64,000 nucleotides of DNA from Variovorax terrae (GTDB lineage: Bacteria > Pseudomonadota > Gammaproteobacteria > Burkholderiales > Burkholderiaceae_C). Under the pieces are notes generated by a model. That model was not told the DNA's origin. It worked only from the letters and a program-made list of their open reading frames with translations, and made no database searches. Both the position numbers and the translations under genes were made by a program. Numbering within the stretch: position 1 is the first letter of the stretch; each line of letters begins with the position of its first letter. Location of the stretch: the NCBI RefSeq assembly GCF_022809125.1, contig NZ_JALGBI010000001.1, forward strand, positions 2,108,001 to 2,172,000, given 5' to 3'. Below are positions 1-7,959 of this stretch, in pieces.

Positions 1-2
1 GC

Positions 3-1196
3 ATCCTCGGCGCCGGCATGATGGGCGCGGGCATCGCCTATGCCCAGGCCAGCCGCGGCATCGCCACCGTGCTCAAGGACGTGAGCCTGGACAAGGCCGA
101 GCACGGCAAGGCCTACAGCGCCAAGCTCACGCAGCCGCGCGTCGAGAAAGGCCGCCTGAGCCCGCACGACCAGCAGGCGCTGCTGGACCGCATCACCCCC
201 ACCGAGCGGGCCGACGACCTGAAAGGCTGCGACCTCATCATCGAAGCCGTGTTCGAGCAGCGCGAGCTCAAGGCGCGCGTGACAAAGGAGGCCGAGCCGC
301 AGCTCGCGCCGGGCGGCTTCTTCGCCAGCAACACCTCCACCCTGCCCATCAGCGGCCTGGCCCAGGCCAGCGCGCATGCGGACAAGTTCATCGGCATCCA
401 CTTCTTCAGCCCGGTGGACAAGATGAAGCTGGTGGAGATCATCCGCGGCAAGGCCACCGATGACGAGACCGTGGCGCGCGCCTTCGACTACGTGCAGGCG
501 CTGGGCAAGATCCCGATCGTGGTGAACGACTCACGCGGCTTCTACACCAGCCGCACTTTCGGCACCTTCGTGATGGAGGGCGCGGCCATGCTGGGTGAAG
601 GCATCCCGGCCAGCGTGATCGAGAACGCGGGCCTGCAGGCCGGCATGCCCGTGGGGCCGCTGGCGGTGCTGGACGAGACCGCGCTCTCCCTCAGCGTGCA
701 CGTGCTCGACCAGACCCGCGCCGACTACCGCGCCGAGGGCAATACCTACATTGCCACGCCCGGCGAGCTCCTGGTGGAACGCATGGTCAAGGAGTTCGAC
801 CGCAACGGCCGCGCCGCCGGCGGCGGCTTCTACGACTACCCTGCCGAGAAGGGCGCGAAGAAAAGCCTGTGGCCGCAGCTCAAGCCGCTGTTCGAGAAGC
901 CCGGCGCCGCCTGGGACATGCAGGAGCTGAAGGACCGCCTGCTGTACCGCCAGGCCATCGAAACCGCGCGCTGCCTAGCCGAAGGCGTTCTGACCACGGT
1001 GCACGACGCCAACATCGGTTCGATCTTCGGCATCGGCTTCCCGGCCTGGACCGGCGGCGCCCTGCAGTTCATCTACGGCACGGGCATCGACGCCTTCTTC
1101 CACCGCGCCGAGGTGCTGGCCGCCCAGTACGGCCCGGGCTTCGCGCTGATGCCGCCGGTGAAGGACGCGATCCGCCAGCACCAGCCGGTGTACTGA
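3..1196 (+). CDS. 3-hydroxyacyl-CoA dehydrogenase part of a FadB/FadJ-type fatty-acid oxidation enzyme (5' truncated by window edge)
   Basis: Catalyses NAD-dependent oxidation of 3-hydroxyacyl-CoA in beta-oxidation. The reading frame is already open at base 3 and starts inside the Rossmann NAD-binding motif GAGMMGAGIA, which in bifunctional enzymes lies after an N-terminal enoyl-CoA hydratase domain of about 300 residues. That domain would be upstream of the window. Also visible are IEAVFEQRELK, the SNTSTLPIS segment, HFFSPVDKMKLVEII around the catalytic His, and a duplicated C-terminal 3HCDH helical domain ending in GIGFPAWTGGALQFI. Around 398 residues are present. Family assignment is firm; whether it is FadB or FadJ cannot be told from this part. 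Confidence 0.9.
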   Translation: MLGAGMMGAGIAYAQASRGIATVLKDVSLDKAEHGKAYSAKLTQPRVEKGRLSPHDQQALLDRITPTERADDLKGCDLIIEAVFEQRELKARVTKEAEPQLAPGGFFASNTSTLPISGLAQASAHADKFIGIHFFSPVDKMKLVEIIRGKATDDETVARAFDYVQALGKIPIVVNDSRGFYTSRTFGTFVMEGAAMLGEGIPASVIENAGLQAGMPVGPLAVLDETALSLSVHVLDQTRADYRAEGNTYIATPGELLVERMVKEFDRNGRAAGGGFYDYPAEKGAKKSLWPQLKPLFEKPGAAWDMQELKDRLLYRQAIETARCLAEGVLTTVHDANIGSIFGIGFPAWTGGALQFIYGTGIDAFFHRAEVLAAQYGPGFALMPPVKDAIRQHQPVY

Positions 1197-1236
1197 GCCC
1201 TAGCAGCTGCCCTTGCTTCGCCCGCTTCACGGGAGA

Positions 1237-1725
1237 TCAGGGGATCACGGGCGGCAGGTACTGGTCGGCCGTGCGCTGCTGCTCGGGCGTGAGCTGGGCA
1301 TAGAGCTTCTTCGCGGCGTCGGCCAGGTCTTCCATCAGCGCATAGCGGTTCTGCGTCTCGCTCAGGCGCAGTTGCACAGCCTGCAGCGCCGACTGTTCGG
1401 CCACGGCCGAGGTGCGGCGCCCGTTCGCGGCTTCGTTCGCCCAGGCCAGGGTGCGTGCATAGAACGACTCCCAGGCCGGCGCCTGCTCGGGCGTGATCAG
1501 CAGGCGCATGCGCAGGTCGTAGAGCTTGTCCACCGTCTGCTGCGCGCGCGAGCCCGGTGCGGCTGAGGCATCGGACGGGCGCGCCGAGCTGCTCGTGTCG
1601 GCGGAGCGCCCGCGCCGCCCGCCCATCCCTCCCATACCACTGCTGAACTGGGCCAGCACCTGGCTGGCGCACAGAGCCAGCGTGGCGGCGACGAACAGGG
1701 GGCGGGTGGAACGAGGCGTGGTCAT
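1237..1725 (-). CDS. Exported Spy/CpxP-like (LTXXQ) small protein
   Basis: Probable periplasmic protein of about 162 residues. The chosen ATG at 1725 begins with MTTPRSTRPLF and a hydrophobic stretch ending ASQVLAQ, a good signal peptide with an AxA-type cleavage site; an upstream in-frame start would bury it. A Gly/Met/Arg-rich linker (GMGGMGGRRGR) follows, then a helical domain with LITPEQAPAWESF near residue 80 and LTPEQQRTADQYLP at the C terminus. These LTxxQ-type motifs resemble periplasmic stress proteins of the Spy/CpxP/ZraP group. A chaperone or metal-stress role is inference from family only. It converges on the dehydrogenase gene. Confidence 0.6.
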   Translation of the reverse strand: MTTPRSTRPLFVAATLALCASQVLAQFSSGMGGMGGRRGRSADTSSSARPSDASAAPGSRAQQTVDKLYDLRMRLLITPEQAPAWESFYARTLAWANEAANGRRTSAVAEQSALQAVQLRLSETQNRYALMEDLADAAKKLYAQLTPEQQRTADQYLPPVIP

Positions 1726-1872
1726 GGGCGGTCGGTCAGAGTTGGAAACTGGAGCGGAAGTCTGGCACCGAAACACCCGGACCGCGGCAACTTTGCCTGC
1801 GCTTACATCGCTTCACACGGCGTGTGGTGCGGAGCCGCCTCCACCACACTTGTGTGAAGGCGCCGGCCGCAC

Positions 1873-2709
1873 TCAGGCCTGCATCTGCCGCAGCCAGGCG
1901 CCGGGCGACAGGCCCACGCTGCCCTTGAAGCGCCGGCTGAAATGGCTCTGGTCGGCAAAGCCGCAGGCCAGCGCCACCTCGGCCAGCGGCCGGCCCGAGC
2001 GCATCGCCTCCTGCGCGCGGCGGATGCGCACCGCGTTCAGGTACAGGTGCGGAGGCACGCCGAACTGGCGCGCGAACGCCCGCGTGAGGTGAACGCGCGA
2101 CAGCCCGGCCTCCCGCGCCAGGGCGTCCACCGTGAGGTCCTCGTCGAAATGCGCGCACAGGTAGTCGCGGACGCGGTTCATGCGGGCGCTGCCGGCCGCT
2201 CGCCCGCCCGGCGGCGCTGGCCGTTCGCCATGGCGCTGCAGCAGGCGCGTCAGCGCCGTGCGCGTGAGCTCCTGCGCCCGCAGCGACTCCTGGGCCTGCC
2301 CCATGGCGCCGATGGCCCGGTACAGCGCGCGGCCCATCTCCGCATCGCGCACCAGCGGCGTGGCGAAATGCACGGCGGCGTCGATGCCGGCCTCGCGGTC
2401 GCGGCACTCGTCCATCACCTGCTGTGGCACGTAGAGCATGGCGTAGCCGAACCCCTCGCGCGTGCCGCGCCGGCCGTCGTGCGCCTCATCGGGGTTGAAC
2501 AGAATGATGTCGCCGCGCAGGCTGGCATGCTGGCTGCCGCCGCAATGAAAGGTCTGCACGCCCGAGAGGGTGAGGCCGACCGAATAGGTTTCGTGGCTGT
2601 GGCGCTCGAACGCGTGCTCGGTGAAATGCGCATTCATCAGGGTTATGCCGTCCAGCGCCCCGGGCCGGAAACGGGCCCAGTCCTGTGGGGTGGAGACAGC
2701 GCTGCGCAT
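1873..2709 (-). CDS. AraC-family transcriptional regulator
   Basis: DNA-binding regulator of about 278 residues. The N-terminal half is an AraC-type cupin sensor domain (HSHETYSVGLTLSGVQTF, DIILFNPDEAHDG). The C-terminal third holds the two helix-turn-helix units, DEDLTVDALAREAGLSRVHLTRAF and GRPLAEVALACGFADQSHFSRRFK, in standard order. The ATG at 2709 is chosen because it precedes the sensor domain directly. The gene is divergent from a GNAT acetyltransferase 52 bp away, so that neighbour is a natural candidate target. Its effector cannot be read from sequence. Confidence 0.88.
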   Translation of the reverse strand: MRSAVSTPQDWARFRPGALDGITLMNAHFTEHAFERHSHETYSVGLTLSGVQTFHCGGSQHASLRGDIILFNPDEAHDGRRGTREGFGYAMLYVPQQVMDECRDREAGIDAAVHFATPLVRDAEMGRALYRAIGAMGQAQESLRAQELTRTALTRLLQRHGERPAPPGGRAAGSARMNRVRDYLCAHFDEDLTVDALAREAGLSRVHLTRAFARQFGVPPHLYLNAVRIRRAQEAMRSGRPLAEVALACGFADQSHFSRRFKGSVGLSPGAWLRQMQA

Positions 2710-2761
2710 GATGAAACAATCGTACAAGACGGCCGGCCGCCGCACAACGAGACTGGCAGGC

Positions 2762-3316
2762 ATGAACACCGCTTCCCCGCCCGAACTCGTTCCCGTCGGC
2801 GACGCCGCCACCCGCGATGCCGCCCGCCGGCTGATCGCCGACTACCTGGCCTGGGTCGCCGCCGAGGCTCGCACGCATTACGGCCTGAGCTTCGACACCG
2901 AGGCCATGCTCGCCTCCGACCTCGGCGACCCCACCAAGTTCTACCCGCCCAACGGCCGTTTCTACCTGGTGCGCCATGCCGGCCGGTACGTCGGCGTCGG
3001 CTGCCTGAAGCGGCTGCCGGATCCATCGACGGGCGCGACGGCGGAACTGCAGCGCATGTACGTCGAACCGGCGGCGCGCGGCCTCGGCGCCGGCCGTCTG
3101 CTGGTGCAGCGGCTGCTGGCCGATGCCCGCGCCATGGGCTGCCGCCAGGCCAAGCTGGAAAGCCTGAAATGCCTCTCGGCCGCGCACGGGCTCTACCGGT
3201 CCGCCGGCTTCACCGAAGTCCAGCCTTATGCCGGCAACAGCATGCAGGACTACCAGGCCGGGAGTGCCGCCGCCACCTACCGTGCCAGCGCGGTTTTCAT
3301 GGAGCTGGATCTATGA
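2762..3316 (+). CDS. GNAT-family N-acetyltransferase
   Basis: Acetyl-CoA-dependent acyltransferase of about 184 residues. The acetyl-CoA binding segment is MYVEPAARGLGAGRLLVQRLLADARAMGC, and GLYRSAGFTEV is the usual C-terminal beta-bulge region. The ATG at 2762 follows the promoter gap shared with the divergent AraC gene. Substrate unknown. It could act on small amines or on a protein N terminus; the sequence does not decide. Confidence 0.85.
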   Translation: MNTASPPELVPVGDAATRDAARRLIADYLAWVAAEARTHYGLSFDTEAMLASDLGDPTKFYPPNGRFYLVRHAGRYVGVGCLKRLPDPSTGATAELQRMYVEPAARGLGAGRLLVQRLLADARAMGCRQAKLESLKCLSAAHGLYRSAGFTEVQPYAGNSMQDYQAGSAAATYRASAVFMELDL

Positions 3317-3369
3317 GCGCCTGCCAATGGCGGCGCGGCAGACTTCTGGCAATTTATTGACCAAGGCAA

Positions 3370-3393
3370 TCAATTGACTGACAATGTCATTGA
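3370..3393. promoter_or_regulatory. Candidate MarR operator: imperfect inverted repeat at the start of the MarR-GNAT gene
   Basis: Half-sites TCAATTGAC (3370-3378) and GTCATTGA (3386-3393) face each other across 7 bp. This dyad overlaps the predicted start codon of the MarR-domain gene, which is the usual place for an autoregulatory MarR site. No binding evidence; inference from symmetry and position. Confidence 0.4.
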
Positions 3394-4325
3394 TGAAGGT
3401 ATCTCCCACTCCCGCCCAGGCCGAGGCCATCCGCGATTTCAACCGCTTCTATACCCAGCGCATCGGCGTGCTGGACCCCTACCTCGGCAGCGAGTTCTCG
3501 CTGACCGAGGTGCGCGTGCTGTACGAGCTGGCCCACCGCGACCAGCCCACGGCCAGCGAGCTGGGCCGCGACCTGGCGCTGGATGCCGGCTACCTGAGCC
3601 GCATCCTGCGGCGCTTCGAGTCGCGCGGCTGGCTGGCGCGCGCGCCCTCGCCCGCCGACGCGCGGCAAAGCCTGCTGCAGTTCACCGACGCCGGGCGCCG
3701 GACCTTCGAGCCGCTGCAGCAGAAGTCGCGCGACGAAGCCGCCGCGCTGCTGGCGCCGCTGTCTGGCCGGCAGCAGCGCGAGCTGGTCGAGGCCATGGCC
3801 ACGATGCAGCGCCTGCTCGACCCGGCCCCACCCACCGCCGCCACGCGCACCGTGATCCTGCGCGAGCCGCAGCCCGGCGACATCGGCTGGGTGGTGCAGC
3901 AGCATGGCGAGATCTATGCGCGCGAATACGGCTGGAACAGCGAATTCGAGGCGCTGGTGGCCGACATCGCCGGCAAATTCCTCAAGAACTTCCAGCCCGA
4001 GTGGGAAAAGGGCTGGATCGCCGAGCTCGACGGCGAGCGCGTGGGCGCGGTGTTCGTGGTGCGCGATTCGGCCACCGTGGCCCGGCTGCGCATGCTCATC
4101 CTCACGCCAGCCGCGCGCGGCCTGGGCCTGGGCGCGCGCCTGACCGACGAATGCCTGGCCTTCGCCCGCGGCAAGGGCTACCGCAAGATGGTGCTGTGGA
4201 CCAACAGCTGCCTGGTGGCCGCCCGCGGCATCTACGCCAAGCGCGGCTTCCGGCTCACGAAAAGCGAGCCCTACCAGGGCTACGGCCAGCAGCTCGTGAG
4301 CGAGACCTGGGAGCTCAAGCTGTGA
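3384..4325 (+). CDS. MarR-type regulator fused to a GNAT acetyltransferase
   Basis: Two-domain protein of 313 residues. Residues about 10-145 form a winged-helix MarR domain (FSLTEVRVLYELAHRDQPTASELGRDLALDAGYLSRILRRFE, then wing residues ARSPADARQSLLQFT). Residues about 155-313 form a GNAT domain (MLILTPAARGLGLGARLTDECLAFARGKGYRKMVLWT, ARGIYAKRGF). Such fusions are a recognised architecture in proteobacteria, but the acetylation target is generally unknown. Start could be 3384 or the ATG nine bases later; neither has a strong ribosome-binding site, and the region overlaps a candidate operator. A DMT-family exporter follows 25 bp downstream and may be co-transcribed. Confidence 0.85.
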   Translation: MSLMKVSPTPAQAEAIRDFNRFYTQRIGVLDPYLGSEFSLTEVRVLYELAHRDQPTASELGRDLALDAGYLSRILRRFESRGWLARAPSPADARQSLLQFTDAGRRTFEPLQQKSRDEAAALLAPLSGRQQRELVEAMATMQRLLDPAPPTAATRTVILREPQPGDIGWVVQQHGEIYAREYGWNSEFEALVADIAGKFLKNFQPEWEKGWIAELDGERVGAVFVVRDSATVARLRMLILTPAARGLGLGARLTDECLAFARGKGYRKMVLWTNSCLVAARGIYAKRGFRLTKSEPYQGYGQQLVSETWELKL

Positions 4326-4350
4326 TCCGCCCCCCGCGCCAGGCCCTCGC

Positions 4351-5274
4351 ATGAGGCTGCCGCTGCTGGCGGCGGCCGTGGCCGGCGTGCAGGCCGGCGC
4401 GGCCATCGTGGCCTCGCGCTTCGTGGTGGCCGAGGTGCCGCCGCTCACGCTGGCGCTGCTGCGCTACGCCATCGGCCTGCTCTGCCTGCTGCCCTTTGTT
4501 TTCAAGCCTTTTGCGGCGCAGGTCCAGGCGCTGCGGTCACAACATGCTTCCAAAACCATAGCAAGCGACCTGGCCGCGATGGCGGCGCTGGGCATCGGCC
4601 AGTTCGCGTTGCTGATCGCGCTGCTCAACTGGGGCCTGCTGCACATCGGCGCGGCCCAGGCGGCGCTGGTGTTCAGCCTGTTCCCGCTGCTCACGCTGCT
4701 GCTGTCGGCCGCGCTCGGGCGTGAGCGCCTCTCGCCGGCGCTGCTGGGCGGGGTGCTGCTGTCCATTGCGGGCGTGGCGCTGACCCTGTCGCCCAAGCTC
4801 GGCGCGGCCCGCACCGGCCACTGGTGGGGCGAGCTCGCGGTGCTGGCCAGCGCCGGCGTGGGCGCGGTCTGCAGCGTGCTCTACCGCCCGTACCTGCGGC
4901 GCTACCCGACCTTGCCGGTGTCGGCCTTCGCGATGCTGGCTTCGGTGCTGTTCCTCGCGCTGCTGGCCCTGCCCGAGGGCTGGCCGGCGCGCGTCGTGGC
5001 GCTGCGCGCCGGCACCTGGGGCGCCGTGGCCTTCATCGGCCTGTCCAGCGGCGTGGGCTACGCCGCCTGGCTGTATGCGCTCAAGCACGAGGCGCCGACG
5101 CGGGTGACCGTGTTCCTCGCGCTCAGTCCGATTACGGCGGCGCTATTGGGCTGGGCCTGGCTCGGCGAGCCGCTACAGGCCAGCAGCATCACCGCGCTGG
5201 CACTGACGGCCGCCGGCCTGCGGCTGGCCACGCGGCCGCCAAGTGCGCAAGAATTGTCAGGCCGGGCGCCGTAG
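4351..5274 (+). CDS. EamA/DMT-superfamily transporter
   Basis: Inner-membrane permease of 307 residues with about ten hydrophobic segments arranged as two EamA repeats (first about 1-130, second about 140-295). The fold suggests metabolite or drug export; substrate unknown. It follows the MarR-GNAT gene closely, a common regulator-exporter arrangement. The codons for about residues 58-71 (QALRSQHASKTIA region) are supplied by a copy of the dispersed 42-bp repeat, in the loop between the second and third hydrophobic segments. The protein tolerates this without a frame break. Confidence 0.87.
   Translation: MRLPLLAAAVAGVQAGAAIVASRFVVAEVPPLTLALLRYAIGLLCLLPFVFKPFAAQVQALRSQHASKTIASDLAAMAALGIGQFALLIALLNWGLLHIGAAQAALVFSLFPLLTLLLSAALGRERLSPALLGGVLLSIAGVALTLSPKLGAARTGHWWGELAVLASAGVGAVCSVLYRPYLRRYPTLPVSAFAMLASVLFLALLALPEGWPARVVALRAGTWGAVAFIGLSSGVGYAAWLYALKHEAPTRVTVFLALSPITAALLGWAWLGEPLQASSITALALTAAGLRLATRPPSAQELSGRAP
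4522..4563 (-). repeat. Dispersed 42-bp dyad element, copy 1 (inside the EamA gene)
   Basis: Core TGCTTCCAAAACCATAGCA at 4545-4563. This is the only copy in reverse orientation: GTCC (complement of GGAC) lies at 4522-4525, exactly the same distance from the core as in the other nine copies, and GG at 4535-4536 is the complement of the conserved CC. It is read through in frame. Confidence 0.8.
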
Positions 5275-5278
5275 ATTC

Positions 5279-5305
5279 GCTCCTGTCATTCACCCCCACA
5301 GGAGC
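5279..5305 (+). promoter_or_regulatory. Hairpin that contains the ribosome-binding site of the downstream gene
   Basis: Perfect 8-bp stem GCTCCTGT (5279-5286) / ACAGGAGC (5298-5305) with an 11-nt loop. The right arm contains AGGAG, the Shine-Dalgarno site for the ATG at 5310. It starts four bases after the stop of the upstream exporter, so it may end or attenuate that transcript and mask translation initiation. No U-run follows, which argues against a simple intrinsic terminator. Confidence 0.5.
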
Positions 5306-5309
5306 CCTC

Positions 5310-5774
5310 ATGAAGATCGTCCACCAGGAACAAGCCATCCACATCGTCGGCATCGAGTTGCGCACCACCAACCAGGAGGCGTTCGAGACCATCCCGCGCC
5401 ACTGGCAGCGCTTCGGCGAGGAAGGCGTGCTCGCGCGCATTCCGGGCAAGCTGTCGGACGAGGTCTATGCCGTGTACACGAATTTCGAGAACGCCGGCCG
5501 CAACAACGAGGGCCTGTACTCCCTCATCATCGGTGCGCGCGTGCCACCCGGCTCGCCCTTGCCCAAGGGCCTGGCCCCGGCCGTGGCGCCGGCCGGGCCG
5601 CGCGCGGTGTTCCCGGTCGAGAAAGGCCGCGTCGATCTCGTCGGCGCGGCCTGGCAGGCCATCTGGGCGCGCCATGATCTGAAGAAGACCTACCTCGCCG
5701 ACTACGAGCGCTATGGCGCCGACGGCACCATCGACATCTTCATCGGCATCGCCAGGGAGCCCCTGCCCGCATGA
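5310..5774 (+). CDS. GyrI-like/effector-binding domain protein
   Basis: Small cytoplasmic protein of 154 residues with a stand-alone GyrI/AraC effector-binding-like (SOUL/BacA-fold) domain: the N-terminal strand IHIVGIELRTTNQ, ARIPGKLSDEVYAVYTNFE, and a C-terminal acidic YGADGTIDIFIGI. Such domains bind small lipophilic or cationic molecules or gyrase. Its stop overlaps the start of an AraC regulator with its own GyrI domain by four bases, so the two are translationally coupled and probably sense related ligands. The SD site is inside a perfect hairpin just upstream. Confidence 0.75.
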   Translation: MKIVHQEQAIHIVGIELRTTNQEAFETIPRHWQRFGEEGVLARIPGKLSDEVYAVYTNFENAGRNNEGLYSLIIGARVPPGSPLPKGLAPAVAPAGPRAVFPVEKGRVDLVGAAWQAIWARHDLKKTYLADYERYGADGTIDIFIGIAREPLPA

Positions 5775-6625
5775 ACCCCCGCCATGGCTGGACCGACTAC
5801 CAGGAGCGGCTGGGCCGCGTGACGGCCTACATCCACGACCACCTGGCCGAAGAGCTCGACCTGCCCCGCCTGGCCGAGGTGGCGCACCTCTCGCCCTACC
5901 ACTGGCACCGCATCTACCACGCGCTGCACGGCGAGACCATCGCAGCCACGGTGCGGCGGCTGCGCCTGCACCGCGGCTCGGGCTATCTCGCCAACACGGC
6001 CCTGCCGGTGGAGCAGGTGGCGCGCCAGTGCGGCTACCCCAACGCACAGTCGTTCACGCGGGCCTTCCGCACGGCCTACGGCATGAGCCCCAGCCAGTAC
6101 CGCACGCAGGGCAGCCACACGGTGTTCCGCGTCGGGCAGGCGCAGCCGGCGGCGGCCGGTTATGAGGTCGCCATCCGCGAGGTGCCGGTACTGCCACTGG
6201 CGGGCGTCGGCCACCGAGGCTCCTACATGCTCATCGGCCGGGCCTTCGAGACCGCCTTCACGCGGCTGGCGGCCCAGGGCCTGTTGCGCAAGGAAACGCG
6301 CTGGCTGGCGGTCTACGACGACGACCCGTTCGCCGTGCCCGAGGCGCAGTTGAGTTCGCGCGCCGGCCTGACGCTGCCGCCCGGCGCCTTGGCGCAGCCA
6401 CCGCTGGTGCCGTTCGAGCTGGGCGGCGGCCGCTGCGCCGTGCTGCGCCACCGCGGCCCCTATGCCACCATGCGCGCCGCCTACCAGTGGCTGTATGGCG
6501 AATGGCTGCTGCACTCGGGCCACCAGCTGGCGGACCGGCCGGTGTTCGAGGAGTACCTGAACAACCCGCGCGACACGGCGCCGGCCGACCTGCTCAGCGA
6601 CATCTACCTGCCCCTGGCCGGCTGA
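5771..6625 (+). CDS. AraC-family regulator with C-terminal GyrI-like effector-binding domain
   Basis: Regulator of 284 residues with the Rob/SoxS-like arrangement: two N-terminal HTH units (LAEELDLPRLAEVAHLSPYHWHRIYHAL and LPVEQVARQCGYPNAQSFTRAFRTAYG, residues about 20-115), then a GyrI-type ligand-binding domain (residues about 125-284, EVPVLPLAGVGHRGSYMLIG to ISDIYLPLAG-like end). Known relatives such as Rob and BmrR-type domains bind small hydrophobic or cationic ligands. The start overlaps the stop of the preceding GyrI gene (ATGA), implying coupling. Ligand and regulon unknown. Confidence 0.88.
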   Translation: MNPRHGWTDYQERLGRVTAYIHDHLAEELDLPRLAEVAHLSPYHWHRIYHALHGETIAATVRRLRLHRGSGYLANTALPVEQVARQCGYPNAQSFTRAFRTAYGMSPSQYRTQGSHTVFRVGQAQPAAAGYEVAIREVPVLPLAGVGHRGSYMLIGRAFETAFTRLAAQGLLRKETRWLAVYDDDPFAVPEAQLSSRAGLTLPPGALAQPPLVPFELGGGRCAVLRHRGPYATMRAAYQWLYGEWLLHSGHQLADRPVFEEYLNNPRDTAPADLLSDIYLPLAG

Positions 6626-6666
6626 CGGGCACCGCGCGGCGGCCAGCGCGCCGGCGGGCCGGGCGC

Positions 6667-6672
6667 GATAAT
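6667..6672 (+). promoter_or_regulatory. -10-like box GATAAT placed for a leaderless transcript
   Basis: GATAAT ends 7 nt before the ATG at 6680, and no Shine-Dalgarno sequence lies between. With usual -10 to +1 spacing, transcription would start at or next to the start codon. A clear -35 is not visible in the GC-rich flank. Confidence 0.35.
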
Positions 6673-6679
6673 CCCGCGC

Positions 6680-7276
6680 ATGAGTTCATTGCCTCAGGGG
6701 GCCGCTGCCACCCCCGCCGAGCCCCGCGCACAGCCCCAGTCCCTCACCGACCTGTTCGTCTCGTTCACCCTGCTGGCCCTGCAGGGCTTCGGCGGCGTGC
6801 TGGCCGTGGTGCAGCGCGAGCTGGTGGAGAAGAAGCGCTGGATGACGCGCGAGGAGTTCGTCGAGGAATGGGCCGTGGCCCAGATCATGCCCGGCCCCAA
6901 CGTGGTGAATCTCGCGCTGATGATCGGCGACCGCTACTTCGGCCTGCGCGGCGCGCTGGCGGCGCTGGCCGGCATCATGGCAGCGCCCACCTTCGTGGTG
7001 TTCGGGCTGGTGCTGCTCTACTCGCAGTACGCCGGCAGCCCCATGGTGGCCGGCGCGCTGCGCGGCATGGGCGCGGTGGCGGCGGGGCTGATCGCGGCCA
7101 CCGGCTTCAAGCTGTTCGGCGCCCTGCGCAAGCACCCGCTGGGCGTGCCCGTGTGCCTGTTCTTCGGCGCCTTGTGCTTCGTGGCTGTGGCACTGCTGCG
7201 CCTGCCGCTGGTGTATGTGCTGCTGGTGCTCGGCGGCCTGTGCTGCGTGCTCACCTACCGCAGGCTGGCTCCATGA
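6680..7276 (+). CDS. Chromate transporter, short-chain CHR subunit (first of pair)
   Basis: Inner-membrane protein of 198 residues, one CHR domain, about six hydrophobic segments. Family marks are LLALQGFGGVLAVVQRELVE near residue 30 and the AQIMPGPNVVNLALMIGDRYFG motif. Short-chain CHR proteins work as pairs of oppositely oriented halves; the second half lies 61 bp downstream. Known members export chromate or sulfate-like oxyanions driven by the proton gradient, but many paralogues are uncharacterised. Confidence 0.9.
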   Translation: MSSLPQGAAATPAEPRAQPQSLTDLFVSFTLLALQGFGGVLAVVQRELVEKKRWMTREEFVEEWAVAQIMPGPNVVNLALMIGDRYFGLRGALAALAGIMAAPTFVVFGLVLLYSQYAGSPMVAGALRGMGAVAAGLIAATGFKLFGALRKHPLGVPVCLFFGALCFVAVALLRLPLVYVLLVLGGLCCVLTYRRLAP

Positions 7277-7319
7277 GCCCCCGCCCGGCCGCTCCGAAGG
7301 GGGCTCGCACCGCAGTGCG
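7275..7319 (+). other. Two adjacent perfect hairpins between the paired chromate-transporter genes
   Basis: Stem 1 is GAGCCCCC (7275-7282) / GGGGGCTC (7299-7306), beginning within the upstream stop codon. Stem 2 is CGCAC (7306-7310) / GTGCG (7315-7319). The SD-like GGAG precedes the next ATG. They may stabilise or attenuate the transcript between two subunits that must be balanced. The sequence style suggests an intergenic repeat; no second copy was found in this window. Confidence 0.5.
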
Positions 7320-7337
7320 CAGCACGGAGGTCGCCCC

Positions 7338-7910
7338 ATGAGCATCACGCTGAGCGGCGCCGACTGGCTGCACCTGTTCCTGCATTACGTCTCGCTGTCG
7401 CTGCTGGCCGTGGGCGGCGCCATCACCACCGCGCCCGACATGCACCGCTACCTGGTCGACCAGCAGCACTGGCTGACCGATGCGCAGTTCAGCGCCTCGA
7501 TCGCCATCGCCCAGGCGGCGCCGGGGCCCAATGTGCTGTTCATCGCGCTGTTCGGCTGGCATGTGGGCCTGAATGCCGGCGGCCTGGGCACCGGGCTGCT
7601 GGGCATGGCCATGAGCCTGGTCGGCATCCTGCTGCCCAGCACCACCCTCACCTGGCTGGCCGCGCGCTGGGGCCAGCGCAACCGCGAGCTGCGCGCGGTG
7701 CGCGCCTTCAAGCAGGGCATGGCGCCGATCGTGGTCGCGCTGCTGGTGGCCACGAGCTGGATCCTCGCCACCGGCAACCAGGCCCGGCTGCAGGACTGGC
7801 CGCTATGGCTGCTCACCGCCGCAAGCGCCCTGCTGGTGTGGCGCACGCGCATCCACCTGCTGTGGCTGCTGGGCGCGGGCGCCCTGCTGGGGGCGCTGGG
7901 CTGGCTCTGA
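7338..7910 (+). CDS. Chromate transporter, short-chain CHR subunit (second of pair)
   Basis: Inner-membrane protein of 190 residues, homologous to the preceding gene. The matching motifs are LLAVGGAITTAPDMHRYLV and AIAQAAPGPNVLFIALFGWHVG. The pair together makes the two-domain transporter that long-chain ChrA proteins carry in one chain. A GGAGG-type ribosome-binding site lies just upstream, and the 61-bp spacer contains two hairpins. Confidence 0.9.
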   Translation: MSITLSGADWLHLFLHYVSLSLLAVGGAITTAPDMHRYLVDQQHWLTDAQFSASIAIAQAAPGPNVLFIALFGWHVGLNAGGLGTGLLGMAMSLVGILLPSTTLTWLAARWGQRNRELRAVRAFKQGMAPIVVALLVATSWILATGNQARLQDWPLWLLTAASALLVWRTRIHLLWLLGAGALLGALGWL

Positions 7911-7959
7911 GCCGGCCGCGCCACTGCCCTTTCCCTTGTTGAAGACGGAGACACGCCCC

